From: Orobanche coerulescens
Lineage: Eukaryota > Streptophyta > Magnoliopsida > Lamiales > Orobanchaceae
Length of the DNA stretch: 64,000 bases
Reading direction: 5' to 3'
Assembly: GCA_033398695.1 (NCBI GenBank)
Contig: CM065816.1
Span: 131,599,358 to 131,663,357 of the forward strand
Shown here: positions 35,798 to 47,185 of the stretch, one piece after another
How positions within the stretch are numbered: position 1 is the stretch's first letter
Layout: each line of letters starts with the position of its first letter
The notes under the pieces: generated by a model
The model's input: only the letters and a program-made list of their open reading frames with translations
Database searches by the model: none
What the model was told of the DNA's origin: nothing
Program-made: the position numbers and the translations under genes

Positions 35798-36580
35798 AAT
35801 AAAATATGATGGGTGAGAAAATATACACCAAAAGGTGTTAATCCTAATTGCCTTCATCATCTTAATGTAAGAGCTTATAACTGGTCTCGAAATGTATAAA
35901 TTAGCAAGTTCTAGAGTGAACACAATATATTTGACAACACCAAAAAAAATATAGAGCATATATATATGGATTGCACTAAGGGTCAAAACTCACGAAAAGA
36001 GTGTTATGTAATGAATCTCATACACCTTCATCCAAATCAATTATCAAAACCTGTGTAACGTCCCAAAAATAAATTTTTTCACTAATATTTTCTCAAAAAA
36101 ATTGTGCCATGATTTTCAACTCTTTTTATATTATTATATATATATATAGTTATAGATATAGAGACATAAAAACCCTTGACTAATACTTAATGATAAATAA
36201 TATTCTTATTCTGTAAAAAGAACAATGGAGTAAGAGTTTAAAGAAGGCTTCCCTGTTATGAAAGATGATGCTTCGCGTAAGCCTCTTTGGACCTGCAAGA
36301 AAAATAAGTGTGGCAAAAGCAGCAAAAGAAAATATATACCCAAAAGTATAACACAAACAATCTAGATGCACTTCAAGAGAGTCCGAAGAGTCGCCTTACG
36401 CTACCATCAATGATTTTATTAAAAACAAACGAGAAAAATTACAGCAATAGAAATAACAATACATAAATCGTGAATAGGTGCACGTAAAGAGATCGAAAAG
36501 AAACTCTTAAGCTGCCATCATTTTTGCGATTTTTTACACCCGCTAAAAAGTAAAAACAACAAGAGGACTGAAGTGGGATA
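35798..36580 (-). other. Non-coding part of the Athila/Tat-like element
   Basis: AT-rich, no supported ORF. A TGTAACGTCCC word near 36055 resembles an LTR start, but I found no partner end. Confidence 0.4.
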
Positions 36581-37239
36581 TCAAAGGGTAATGAATGCAT
36601 CAATTTTGCATTTTCGCATAGTGAAATCTTCCATCCAAACAACATTAGCTAGAGCTGGATCTAGTTCAGGAATAAATGCACTAAGTTTTTTGATCAGCTC
36701 ATCTGGTGTTGTTGCAATGACTATGATTAGTTTAGCATGCTCAGAAATAAAACCTTTTTCAGAAGAGTAGTCGATGAAAAATAGTAAACCATCGAAGAAA
36801 CCATTGACATTTGGCAGACCTATTGGTTTCTTATGAACATTTAGCTGGGATTTGGTAACCACAGGAAAAAGTTCCTTAAGAGTACTAAAACCAACGAGAA
36901 GGGTGATAAAGTCATCGACATTATTTATCATGTGAGTTATGCGATCTTGCACAATCACAGCTCTGAACTCATCTCAAATGGTTGCTCCGGTGATTTTACT
37001 TTCAGTCAAAAGTTTTGGAATGATTCCCAACACTTTTACTCCTTGTATATAGGCAGAAGCAGCAGCGCGTCCCATTAATACTAGACTCCCTCCTCCATAA
37101 ACTACATGAATGAATTTTATCCTAAGGTACAACCCAAGTTGTGGGCTGCTTCAGTAACACAAGCCTCTTTCCCATGACTAGCTCCACCAAAAATGCAGAT
37201 GTAGTTAAATATTTTTGAGGAAGATGATGATTCTATTTT
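36581..37239 (-). pseudogene. LONELY GUY (LOG) cytokinin-activating enzyme pseudogene, apparently intronless
   Basis: LOG enzymes release active cytokinin bases from riboside monophosphates. Recognisable blocks in order are YICIFGGASHGKEACV (about 37205-37160), VVYGGGSLVLMGRAA (about 37105), VLGIIPKLLTESKITGA (about 37035), then 36958-36581 with DDFITLLVGFSTLKELF, KPIGLPNVNGFFDGLL and KGFISEHAKLIIV. The family's catalytic PGGYGTxxE motif reads LVGFSTLKE, so the active site is destroyed. There is a frameshift after CTLG and a TGA after GATI. The match is collinear over about 200 residues without intron gaps, whereas plant LOG genes have several introns. This suggests a processed copy, or a copy carried by the retrotransposon. 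Confidence 0.75.
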
Positions 37240-37624
37240 TTGAGAAGAAAATTATTTTAGAGAGAAAAGGAGAAAAATATAAGTTTGAGGGATGGAGAAA
37301 CAAAAAAAGGCAATGTTTATTATAGATGAAAATAAAATAAAAAGATTTATCAAATCTGTGACTGTGCTAATTGCGCTTCAACTACTCAATAGAATAATGA
37401 ATGCATTTATTGCGTATCACTTTTTTGTTCAGAAAATCTGACAAAACGACAAAAATTAAAGACACTTACGTGTATGTGCAGTAGTTGTGATTGTGGCTCA
37501 CATCTTCCTATGTTCAGAAATGGATTAAATGCCTTCTATGAGTCGGGGAGAAGCTTCTCATCTAATTTTCTTACAAATTGGTAAACAAGGTCTTTTACGC
37601 CAGATTCACAAGACGTTGTTCATA

Positions 37625-37837
37625 TTATGGATTGATTTTATTCCACAAACATCGAATCCCGTAAAGTAGGAGTCCACTAGGATGCGTTTCAAGAGAAATT
37701 TTGATATAATCTAAATTCTCCTTATTCAGACCATCCTTGATGAACTGAATGTTATCTTCTCTATTTGTGAAAGGAATTCCTAAAGATCCGCATTTTGAAT
37801 CAAAATTCCACCTGGCACATTTATAGCAAATAGCCAT
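37625..37837 (-). CDS. Small Cys-containing ORF (70 aa), unrecognised
   Basis: Starts MAICYKCARWNFDSKCGS, a C-x2-C..C pattern that could bind zinc, then THPSGLLLYGIRCLWNK. After its stop the same frame continues with MNNVL and KRPCLPICKKIR, so the original protein was probably longer and this is its open remnant. It lies between the integrase and the LOG pseudogene on the same strand. I do not recognise the family; it could be an accessory ORF of the Athila/Tat-like element or a captured gene piece. Confidence 0.35.
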   Translation of the reverse strand: MAICYKCARWNFDSKCGSLGIPFTNREDNIQFIKDGLNKENLDYIKISLETHPSGLLLYGIRCLWNKINP

Positions 37838-38197
37838 TTTCTTTGCTCATCGTTACTTGGCATATGAACCTTTTCCAAGCCCTAGTGAAAATCCAGTAGG
37901 TATTTTTATGAATTCACCTGCTATTCTCATTTTGGCTTGAATAATGAATCGAATATCAAAAGGTATGCCTTTATTCATAAGCAACATCATCATTTCAAGT
38001 CTGGTTTTGTAGATTTTCCAAATGACATTTTGCTAAGAAAGGAAAATCTTTCTTCAATAGTTTTCAATGTTTCTCCCATAACTAAAAAGAAAAAAAAATA
38101 TCTACACAATCAGTTGTTGTGGGAAACTGAAAAATCCGACGTTAATAGACACGGAGTACCGTTATCCACCACTTGATTGGACAAACACAATATAGTA

Positions 38198-39366
38198 TTA
38201 ATTCAGAATATCGGGGTCCTTAAGAAGAACCTCTTCTACCTCAAAAGATTTTAATTTCAAATATGATTTCAACTGTTGACCATTTAGTTTAAAAATATTA
38301 CTATTTTTTGGATTTTCAATTTCTACAGCTCCGTGATGATAGACCACCAATAATAATGGATCAGACCATCTTGAACGCAACTTGCCTGGAAATAATAGCA
38401 AACGAGAGTTAAAAAGGACTTTTCCCCAAGAGAAAAAGCTTTTCTCAAGATGTGTTTATCATGAATTTTTTTTGTCCTTAAATTTCCTTGCAAAATTATA
38501 AGCCATTCCTGATTTCATCCAATTCATTTAGTTAAGGTTTTCTATGACTTCCAGCTAAGTTTAATGAAAATTTAATCATTTTATGGCCTAGTATACTCTA
38601 TGTTCTAATTCAAAAGGCAAATGACATGGTTTTTCGAAGACAAGCCTAAATGGGAACATTCCAATGGGAGTTTAAAGTAGTATGCTAAGCCCATAATACA
38701 TTAATCAATCATAAAGACCAATATCTCCTTTTAGGATTAACAGTTTTTTCAAGAATATGTTTGATTTCTCTGTTTGTAATTTCAACTTGTCTACTTATTT
38801 GGGGTGATAAGGAGTAGCAACTTTATGTGTAACACCATATTTTTTAAATAAATGATTCAAAAATTGGTTACAAAAATGTTTTCCTCCATCACTTATAGCT
38901 GCTCGTGGTGTTCCAAATCTGGAAAAAATATTTTCTTTCAAAAATTTTACCACGATTTTATGGTCATTTGTTTTGCAAGCAATTGCTTCTATCCATTTTG
39001 AAACATAATCAACGGCCACAAGGATGTAAAGATTACCAAAAGAAATTAGAAAAGGTACCATAAAATTGATGCCCCAAACATCAAACATTTCAATAATTAA
39101 AATTAGGTTTAAAGGCATAATATTTCTCTTAGAAATTCGACCTAATCTTTGACATCTATCACATGTGCTGCAATATGAATGTGTATCTTCGAAAAGTGTT
39201 GGCCAATAAAAACCACATTGCAGAATTTTAGCAGTTGTTTGCTTTGAGTTAAAATGACCTTCACATGCATGATAATGACAAAAGGCAATGTTATTTTGTT
39301 GTTCATATTTAGGCACACATCTCCTAATAATTTAATCAGGATAATATTTAAACAAGTATGGATCAT
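38198..39366 (-). pseudogene. Athila/Tat-like integrase (broken)
   Basis: Zinc finger region with ACEGHFNSKQTTAKI and CSTCDRCQRLG (39260-39140). The core has the first Asp in FDVWGINF (about 39085), the second in ISDGGKHF (about 38890) and the Glu in QVEITNREIK after a frameshift at about 38795. The C-terminal block LFPGKLRSRWS..HGAVEI (38400-38300) is characteristic of Athila/Tat integrases. Ends at 38198. Confidence 0.88.
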
Positions 39367-39589
39367 CCCAAAAGAATTTTTTTACTTCATTTAAATTTTT
39401 TGCTTTATCTTGATTATTCCAATGAGATGACATATTACCAGTGACAAGGTAATTGACAATGTGTGCATACCAAGGTATGTGAGAAGCAGACATGAGTTGT
39501 TAATCAGGGAAAATTTCATTAATGGGAGGCTCTTTATTAGTCAAAATCACGATTAGCCTAGACAAATGATCAGCAACAATATTTTCAGA

Positions 39590-39810
39590 TCATTTTTATC
39601 TCGAATTTCTAAATCAAACTCTTGTAACAATTGAATCTAACGGATCAAGTGAGGTTTGGCATCTTTCTTGGAAAGAAGATATTTTAGTGCAGCATGATCG
39701 GAGTAAATTAGGACTTTCGAACCAATCAAGTAATGTCGAAATTTATCCAAGACAAAAACAATTACAAGCAATTCTTTTTCAGTTGTAGAGTAATTTAATT
39801 GGGCATCAAT
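39590..39810 (-). pseudogene. Athila/Tat-like RNase H, cut by gypsy-4
   Basis: Encodes [20 protein letters not shown] and [24 protein letters not shown], typical of this lineage, with a stop replacing the following Trp. The upstream half is separated by the gypsy-4 insertion at 39811. Confidence 0.88.
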
Positions 39811-40067
39811 TGTAATACCCAGTTGTGAATTCATTGATTATCATTCAATAATTATCACTCCGAAAATTTTCACTCAGTAATAATCATTCATCATTCGTAT
39901 TCATTCATTTCGTGTTCATCGTTCGGCGTATCTTGGAGTTGTGTATCAGTTGTTATCATTCATCACTATTCGGGATCGAGACGAAAATATTTTCATCATC
40001 ATCATCATCATCGTGATTGATAGCCTTGTGTTGGGAGTATTATTATTGCGTATGGTTGGACTTAATT
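39811..40067 (+). repeat. gypsy-4 5' LTR, first piece
   Basis: Starts TGTAATACCC and resembles the reverse complement of the gypsy-3 LTR end (49814 backwards). Contains a CAT microsatellite near 39998. Ends with the ATT target copy of the CACTA element. Confidence 0.85.
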
Positions 40068-40200
40068 CACTACTAGAGAAATACCCTTATAGTGACACTT
40101 TTTTTATGACACTTTTAAACAAGTGTTGCTATATGTACATGTAATGACATTTTAATGTTTTATTAATTTTATAATTATATTTTGTGACGCTTTTAATATT
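40068..40200 (+). repeat. Left CACTA end: inverted repeat and subterminal repeats
   Basis: Terminal inverted repeat followed by GTGACACTTTT-like words, mirrored at the right end. Confidence 0.7.
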
Positions 40201-41824
40201 TTTTCTTTCTATTTCACCGCTTGTCTTAACCTAATTTGCTTCACCGCTTAATCTAATCTGCTCCTGCACCTCTATTACCACTCGAATCTCTTCATCTCTC
40301 CCCTTACCTCTGAAAATTTTTCCATCTCAAGAATCATTTCTTCTTCAGTTGGCCTCCGATTTTGTGCGTATGTTCATTCATCTTTGAACTCGGTCCCTTA
40401 GTCGTCGCTGACGCTTACGGATTCGAGCTCGCGCCATCACTGGATGACTGAATCTTCTAAGGTAAGTTTTTATGTTAGATTTATTATGTGTTCTTTTGTA
40501 ATCGGAGATAAGGAGGAGAACTTTGAGAGAAATATTTTCTCTTGTCTCCACAGAGAACATGTCATTATTACACCCCCGTTTTTTGTCTCTGTGTTTAGTG
40601 GTTGTATAACCTTTTTATTTGTTTAATTTTGTACCAATAACTGATCAATATAGATTTTGTTTTATTAGAAACAAAATCTCGAATGCTGCCTCAACTCTTT
40701 ATTGAAGATTGATATGTTATTTTTAATATGTTTCCTTATGGTTTTTGATGAAGGCAGGTAGTGAAAAATCTTATCGCCTTTTGGGTAAGTATAGTTCCAG
40801 TAATTTTTAGCTGATTGAGTAATTTCTCAATAAAAAAATATTACCTGTAAAATTTGGATTTTCTTTACTGTTTAAGTGAACTAGGATTATACATAAGATA
40901 AGTTAATTGATTAAAGGACTCCTCGGAGGGTGATTACGGCTCCGTTGACTTGAACCTCGTCTTTAATTATTGCTGCTAGCTCGGTTCTATTGTCGCAGTA
41001 GCTGTCCTTGAATTGTTTAGTGTTACTTGCTGTTTCGCTTGCCGCGGCCTATTTTTGCTGTTGGATTCATTTTTCAGGGTGACTTGTTTTCTTATTAATT
41101 AAAACTCAAACAAATTAAAACCTTAAAATCCAAAACAACACTAATCTTGCGCTGCTAGGACCGAAAGTGTCCCTCGGATCTTTGTGAAGAGCTTGAGGAT
41201 CCCGGTTTTAATTTAAACGGGTTTTAATCTCAAAATTCAAATCGAGTCCCTGAATTTGAGTCTCATCAGCTGTGTGCTCCCTTTCTTGATCTTTGTGATT
41301 TTCAGTCAGGAAAATGGCGATTTCTTATCGAATTCTTTCTTTTATTGCTACATTTTGTTTACTTTAATTAAAGAAAAGAATAATAAGGTTGCAAGTATGT
41401 TACGAATTTGCAGTAAGTTATTGGCTAGGTTTATATACTTGTATGGAGTTCTAAGGTTAAAGTGTTATGATTGTCATGTTGATGTGATCTTTGTTACATA
41501 TAGCCAAGTTTTTTGCATTTTGGTTTTTAGTTCAGTGTTTTAAGATTTTATGAGTTTAATGTGCAATATCTTGCAATTATGTGGAATAAAATTATAGGCA
41601 GTAAGTTAGTGGCTAGGTTATATACTTGTAACGAGTTATGAGGTTAAATTGTTATGATTGTCATGTTGGTCTGATCTTTGTCAGATAAAACAAAAGGATT
41701 TATTTTGTGTTCTTTTGTAATGTCTACGATTGTCATCTCTGCTTTTTTCTCCTTCTAACTCTCTTGATTTGCTTTCTTTAATGTTTATATTTTTAAATTA
41801 ATATGTTATTGTCAGTCCCAGAGT
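40201..41824 (+). other. CACTA leader region, no supported ORF
   Basis: Pyrimidine-rich stretch (40260-40350), then AT-rich, intron-like sequence up to a CAG acceptor just before the transposase start. Probably promoter, leader and introns of the transposase gene. Confidence 0.45.
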
Positions 41825-44527
41825 ATGGATACAGATAGGAGTTGGATGGAATTACCAAGGTTAATGGATGCCTACAAGCTAGGGGTGCAATACTTTTTGA
41901 ACTTTGCATTTTCGAATTCAAATGATGGATTGATATTGTGTCCTTGTAAAGAGTGTAAAAATGGCATATGTAGAGAACTAAAAATTGTCAAAGCACATCT
42001 AATTACAAGAGGTTTTCTGAAAGGCTATACTAAATGGGTGGTCCATGGTGAGTCAATTTCGAACACGGTGCCCTTAGTTGACGCATATAGCAGTGGTGCA
42101 GGTACGTCTGATAATATGCATGAGTTGATTTATGATCAATTTCCTATGTTTGGTTATGATAACGATATGCAATTTAATTCTGATATCGTGGGCAAGAGAC
42201 CAAATGAAGAAGCTAAAAAGTTCTATAGGCTTCTTAATGACAGTGAACAGGAACTGTATCCTGGATGCAAAAAGTTCTCGAAACTCTCTCTCCTTGTTCG
42301 CATGCATCAAATAAAGTGCCTTGGGCACTGGAGTGATAGGTCATTTTGTATGACTCTAGATTTACTTAGAGAATCTTTTCCAGATGGAGTCCAACTTCCA
42401 AAAAATTATTATGAAATAAGAAAACTATTGAGAGATTTAGGACTTCATTACCAAAAGATAGACTCATGCATAAATGATTGCATGATATATTGGGGTGTAA
42501 ATGAAAGCAAAACACTTTGTGATACTTGCGGTGAGTCTCGGTGGAAAGTTCTGGAAGGTGATATTTCAAGCGTTGAAAACTCTAAGAAGACAAAAAAGAA
42601 AAACAAAGTGGCAAACAAGTCATTTTGGCATTTTCCTTTGAAGCCAAGGCTTCAAAGATTGTTCATGACAACTAAAATTGCATCCCATATGGCATGGCAT
42701 GCATATGAGCGCATAGATGATGGTATCATGAGACACCCAGCTGACTCTACAGATTGGCAGACATTTGATTACAATCATCCAAATTTCGCTAAGGATGCTC
42801 GAAATGTAAGATTAGGCTTGTTCACTGATGGATTTAGTCCATTCAGAAGCATGATGATTAACCATAGTACTTGGCCAATTGTTTTAATGCCTTATAACTT
42901 ACCACCTGGAGAGTGCATGAAGAAGTCATATTTTATGTTGTCTACACTTATACCTGGTCCCAGTGAACCAGGAAATAACATTGATGTCTACTTGCAACCT
43001 TTAATTGCTGAACTAAAGGAATTATGGGATGTAGGTCTTAAGACATACGATGATTCAAGATAGCAAAATTTTCAAATGTATGCGGCATTATTGTGGACTA
43101 TAAGTGATCTTCCTGGTCTTGCAAATTTGTCGGGTTGGAGTACTAAAGGAAAATATACATGCCCAGTGTGTCTTCAAAACACGAACTCAGAGTATTTGAA
43201 AAACTCCCATAAGCAATGCTACATGTGCCATCGAATATTGTTACCTAGTAACCATCCTTATCGTAATGATACACGCTCATTTATCGGGAAAGAGGAGCAT
43301 AGAGAAGCCCCTCCTTATCCTACAGGTTCAGAGGTGTTTGATGAAGTAAAACACATTGAAAATAAATTTGGGAAACTAATAGGTGCCCAAGGCTTGCCTT
43401 ATGGCTGGAAGAAAAAGAGTATTTTCTTTGAGTTGCCATATTAGAAGAGTAATTTATTACGCCACAATCTCGATGTTATGCATATTGAGAAGAATGTGTG
43501 TGATAAGATTTTATACACGTTGTTGAGCTCTGATAAGTCCAAGGACAACAAAAATGCACGCCTAGACTTGAAAGATAAAGGTGTAAGACCCGAACTTCAT
43601 CCTTTCGTAGATGTCAATGGTAAAGAATGGTTACCTGCGTCTTGTTTTGAATTGGATAAAAATGAGAAACATCAATTTTGCATGGTGTTGAAAAACATAA
43701 AAGTGCCTGATGGATATGCCTCAAATATATCAAAATGTGTGCAGCTAAAGCCTCAAAAGATTTCCATTAATAAGAGCCATGACACCATATACTAATGCAA
43801 CAATTATTACCTATAGCACTACGCAACTGCTACAAGTTATGTTCGCTCACCTATTATTCGTTTGTGCAAGTACTTTCAAGAATTGTGTTCTAAGACACTC
43901 CATCACGGTGATTTGGTTAGAATGGAAAATGATATATCAATAATACTATGCGAGCTTGAAAAAATATTTCCTCCCGCATTTTTCGATATTACTGTTCATG
44001 TAATCGCATTTGGTTACCGAGGCAAAATTAGGAGGTCCAGTTCACTATCGATGGATGTATTCGCCTGAGAGGTAACTTTTCATTTTTTTGTCAAACTCTT
44101 TTATGATTTGAACATAATACTTTGTAATATATTTTGTTTTCTATATTGTCAAAGGTACTTGAGCACGCTTAAATCTTATGTACGCAACAAAGGCCGACCT
44201 GAAGGGTCAATTGCAGAAGGTTATTTAGCAGAGGAGTGCTTATCATTTTGTTCCCTGTACTTTGATGATCACGTAGAAACAAGGCGTAATCGACTTAGTC
44301 GAAATGAGGAAAGAGATCACACAAATAATGATGGCCTGGAAATCTTCTCAATGGCTGGTCGGCCTCTGTCCACAGGACAACCAGTGGTTCTAGACAATAA
44401 AACCTTAGAAAAAGAAGCATTGACGATACAACTAGAAGAGAAGGACAAGTTAATTCAAATGTTTTTGAGCAATGTGGACTCGAGTGGAAATGATCATTCA
44501 AGATTGACAAAGGGATCTTCCCCATAA
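41825..44527 (+). pseudogene. CACTA transposase, TNP2-like (broken)
   Basis: Starts MDTDRSWMELPRL, the transposase-associated N-terminal domain with CPCKECKN. The TNP2 domain follows (about 42200-43440), with HFPLKPRLQRLF, HPADSTDW and the LGLFTDGFSPF block that holds a conserved Asp. A DUF4218-like part follows (43480-44060: HNLDVMHIEKNVCDKI, then RWMYSPER after a frameshift). An intron 44072-44154 joins it to YLSTLKSYVRNKGRPEGSIAEGYLAEE and an acidic tail. In-frame stops at 43063, 43444 and 43794, plus frameshifts near 43790 and 44005, inactivate it. The family normally excises and inserts CACTA elements. Confidence 0.92.
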
Positions 44528-45517
44528 ACCTTGCGCAATTCTGTAATTGCCCGGCCTGCTCAACCCTCAAGTACCCGTTCTATTCCCTTGCAGGTACGTA
44601 CATAGTACTTATAGTAGTTGTTATGTGATGTCATGTTATATGGAATACCATGAATATATTTAGATGTATTCTCGGGAAGTTATATAGAATACCATGAATA
44701 TATTAATATGTAATAGGTCCTTTTGGACTAATTTGAAATAGGATGCCTCTCGTATTTTAAAACAGGATGCCTCTCGTATTTTAAAACAATGCTCCTGTTC
44801 ATAATACATATGATGTGTTTCACTGGGAGCGTATTAAAACAATGCTCCTATTCATAATACATATGCTCCTGTTCATAATACATATGCTCCTGTTCATAAT
44901 ATAATGCTCCCGTCAAAGATTGTCGTTTCTGTGTATGTTTGGTACTTTGTTCTTCTATTTTGAAAAACAGTATGGCTGTAATTTAACATATGCTCCTGTC
45001 GCAGGCATACTGTCGTTTCTGTCAAACATATGCTCCTGTCGCAGGCATACTGTAATGGACTCAATAATTTAGGCGATTTCAAGTACGGCTGTACTTTACA
45101 AGTATGGCTGTAATTTCAAGTATGGCTGTAATTTAACCGAGTCCAGTACACTTTCCTGCCCGAATGGAATCAGGCGATTTCAAGTATGGCTGTAATTTCA
45201 AGAATGGAAATGTTGTTCTCTCTTGCAGTGAGTACAGTTTGCCTGCGATTTCATGTAGAGTTACAACATTTCCATTCATGTTTTGAACGTGGCAGTAGCT
45301 GTACATCTTGCTTCGTTCGAGTTCTGTATTGTAATCCCCTTGTTTCTAGATTTACTCTACATGATTGAAGGAATATCTGTGCTTTTTGATATGGTCAGTG
45401 TGTGCTATGTTGAGGCAGGAAAGTGCTTTCTTGGTGCACTATGCTTTCAGCACTATTATTACTTTTTTTTTCGTTATTTATAATGGGTTTTTCCATTGTT
45501 TCCAATGTATGATCCAG
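44528..45517 (+). repeat. CACTA interior with short tandem repeats
   Basis: Contains several repeated words: GGATGCCTCTCGTATTTTAA (44740-44790), CATATGCTCCTGTTCATAAT (44790-44910) and AAGTATGGCTGTAATTT (45080-45200). Likely intron or spacer between the two genes. No supported ORF. Confidence 0.5.
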
Positions 45518-45868
45518 GTTGGAGCAAAGGTTCTTTTGAAAGACATGATTACTCAAAATTATATTGCAAAAGGTTCCGTTCAAAGCTTAAATCCATCAAA
45601 GCTAGTCGGGAATGAAGAATTAGGTGTTGATTGGTGTGAAGTGAAAGTTACCGTGCCAATTAAATATGATCATGCATTAATAAGGACAATTGGAAGTGTC
45701 AAATTTATTTGACAAGCTACAGGAGGTAGCATTGCTTGGCCAAAGTGTTTGGTAAGTCTTTTCTAACAATCTTTCATTATTATCGTTTGCTTGTTCTTTC
45801 AGTATTTTAGTATCATTAATTTTTTCTTTCGTTTATTATTATAGGTTGAAGTGGAAGATGCGAGATAA
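45518..45868 (+). pseudogene. CACTA second protein, C-terminal domain (TNPA/Tnp1-like)
   Basis: Exon 45518-45751 encodes VGAKVLLKDMITQNYIAKGS..LVGNEELGVDWCEVKVTVP..GGSIAWPKCL. This is the C-terminal domain common to plant En/Spm-like second proteins. An in-frame TGA lies at about 45710. A 93-bp GT-AG intron (45752-45844) precedes a short last exon VEVEDAR ending at 45868. The upstream exons are not clear. In maize the related protein binds the subterminal repeats. Confidence 0.75.
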
Positions 45869-46129
45869 GAAAAGTGACATGAAAGACTTTCGGTTTATTT
45901 TGGAGTTAATTGACATTAAGATGAAAACTTACTTTTTTTGTAGTTTGGACCTCAATGTTGTTTGAGATTTTCTCTTATGTTTACTGTTTGGGATCTTATG
46001 TTTACTGTTAGAGATCTTGGTATTTGGGTTGGACATTAAAATTTTATGTTGCTATTGTTATTACAAAACAACTATTCATACTATTATAATTAGCAACATT
46101 TTATGTTTAAAGAGAATGTTACGTTTTAC

Positions 46130-46697
46130 TTGACAATTGTCATTATAGCAAAATATGTTACTTGAAATTATTTAGTGATACTTGTAGGCGTCACAAAAAT
46201 AGGTAGTCAATGTAGTTATAAACTTTTATGTGATGTTAAAAAGTGTCACTATAGCACACTATTGTGATGCAAAAATGAGTCACTAAAAGAGTTAGTTAAG
46301 GTAGTTATGTTTTTTACGTGATGCTAAAAAGTGTCACTATAACACGCTATTGTGACGCCAAAATATGTCACTAATAAAAGTAGTTAAGTTAGTTATTAAC
46401 TCTAGTCATGTTAAAAAGTGTCACTACAATTCACTTTTATGACGCCAAAAACTGTCACAAAAAATGACAAAAAGCGTCACTAAAGCTTACTCATGTGATG
46501 CATGAAAAGCGTCACAATATGCAAGAAAGCGTCACATTAGATATCTGTTGCAACGCCTTTTAAGTGTCACAACAACGGTCTATTGAAACGCTAAATCAGG
46601 TGACGCTTTCGAAAAGCGCCACTATAGCAAAAGCGTCACAATACACCACCTATTGTGACACTTTTGAGCGTCACTAAAGCCGTTTTTTCTAGTAGTG
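46130..46697 (+). repeat. Right CACTA end: subterminal GTGACGC/GTCAC array and inverted repeat
   Basis: Dense short words such as GTGACGC, GTCACTATA and AAGCGTCAC in both orientations up to the terminal inverted repeat. Typical binding region for CACTA proteins. Confidence 0.85.
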
Positions 46698-47185
46698 ATT
46701 ATATTCATATAAGTATGGTATGTCGGATCATTCAGCGATTGTGTCGAGTAGACGGAGTTGTCATTTTGTTGACGTCCAATAGCGAGTTACGGCCGTAACA
46801 TGCTTGCATTACGGCCGTAACATACATTCGTTGTTTTCAGATCATGTCGGACGAAGAGGGCTTAAAGCCGTAAGGGTTGCGGCATACAGCCGTAAGTTGA
46901 GGCAGGCACGGCCGTACAATCGAGCAGTGTGTCCGGTCAGTTTCGACGTAGGATTCATACGCCCGTAAGAATTTTCCGAGTACGGCCGTATGAGTCGAGT
47001 TACGCCCGTAAGGCAAGTGCGGTTACGGCCATATGTCTGTCGGCGGACTTTCGACGAAATCGGGTTACGCCCGTACGATATGGCTGGTCACGGACGTAAG
47101 GCCATTGACTTGGAGGGTTATGACCGTATGTAGGCCGAGTTACGGCCGTAACATTCGGCGGTACTTAAGTACCTGGTCGGGTTTT
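46698..47185 (+). repeat. gypsy-4 5' LTR, second piece
   Basis: Continues after the CACTA target copy and ends at the gypsy-3 insertion point. Holds the TTACGGCCGTAA array and a GGTACTTAAGTACC palindrome (47160-47173) where a core promoter would be expected. Confidence 0.8.
46787..47151 (+). promoter_or_regulatory. U3 array of TTACGGCCGTAA palindromes, gypsy-4
   Basis: About thirteen units of a perfect 12-bp palindrome or one- to two-base variants (TTACGCCCGTAA, TACGGCCGTATG), spaced 15-45 bp. It occupies the same place as the TAGCGYRCGCTA arrays of the related LTRs, but with a different sequence. Confidence 0.75.

Larger units (their letters stand above)
24482..39810 (-). mobile_element. 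Athila/Tat-like Ty3/gypsy element, interrupted, 5' part outside window
   Basis: Minus strand: RNase H and integrase (39810-38198), an unusual downstream region with a small ORF and a LOG-like pseudogene (37840-36580), untranslated sequence, a polypurine stretch near 26145-26129 and a 3' LTR (26128-24482). Gypsy-2 is inserted at 27085-35792. Gypsy-4 is inserted at 39811 in RNase H, so RT, protease, gag and the 5' LTR are expected beyond the right edge. Confidence 0.75.
40068..46697 (+). mobile_element. CACTA (En/Spm-type) DNA transposon, complete ends, 6630 bp
   Basis: Ends CACTACTAGAGAAA and, inverted on the right, CACTACTAGAAAAAA, with a 3-bp target duplication ATT (40065-40067 and 46698-46700). 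It encodes a TNP2-like transposase and a second TNPA-like protein, both broken. Subterminal GTGACGC/GTCAC repeats fill the right end and a shorter stretch at the left. It lies inside the gypsy-4 LTR. Confidence 0.95.

Noticed and set aside
36050..36130. Start of another LTR (TGTAACGTCCC)
   Set aside because: No matching end, purine tract or primer site found within the following 3 kb.
36581..37239. Functional LOG gene
   Set aside because: A frameshift, an in-frame stop and loss of the PGGYGT active-site motif rule out activity.
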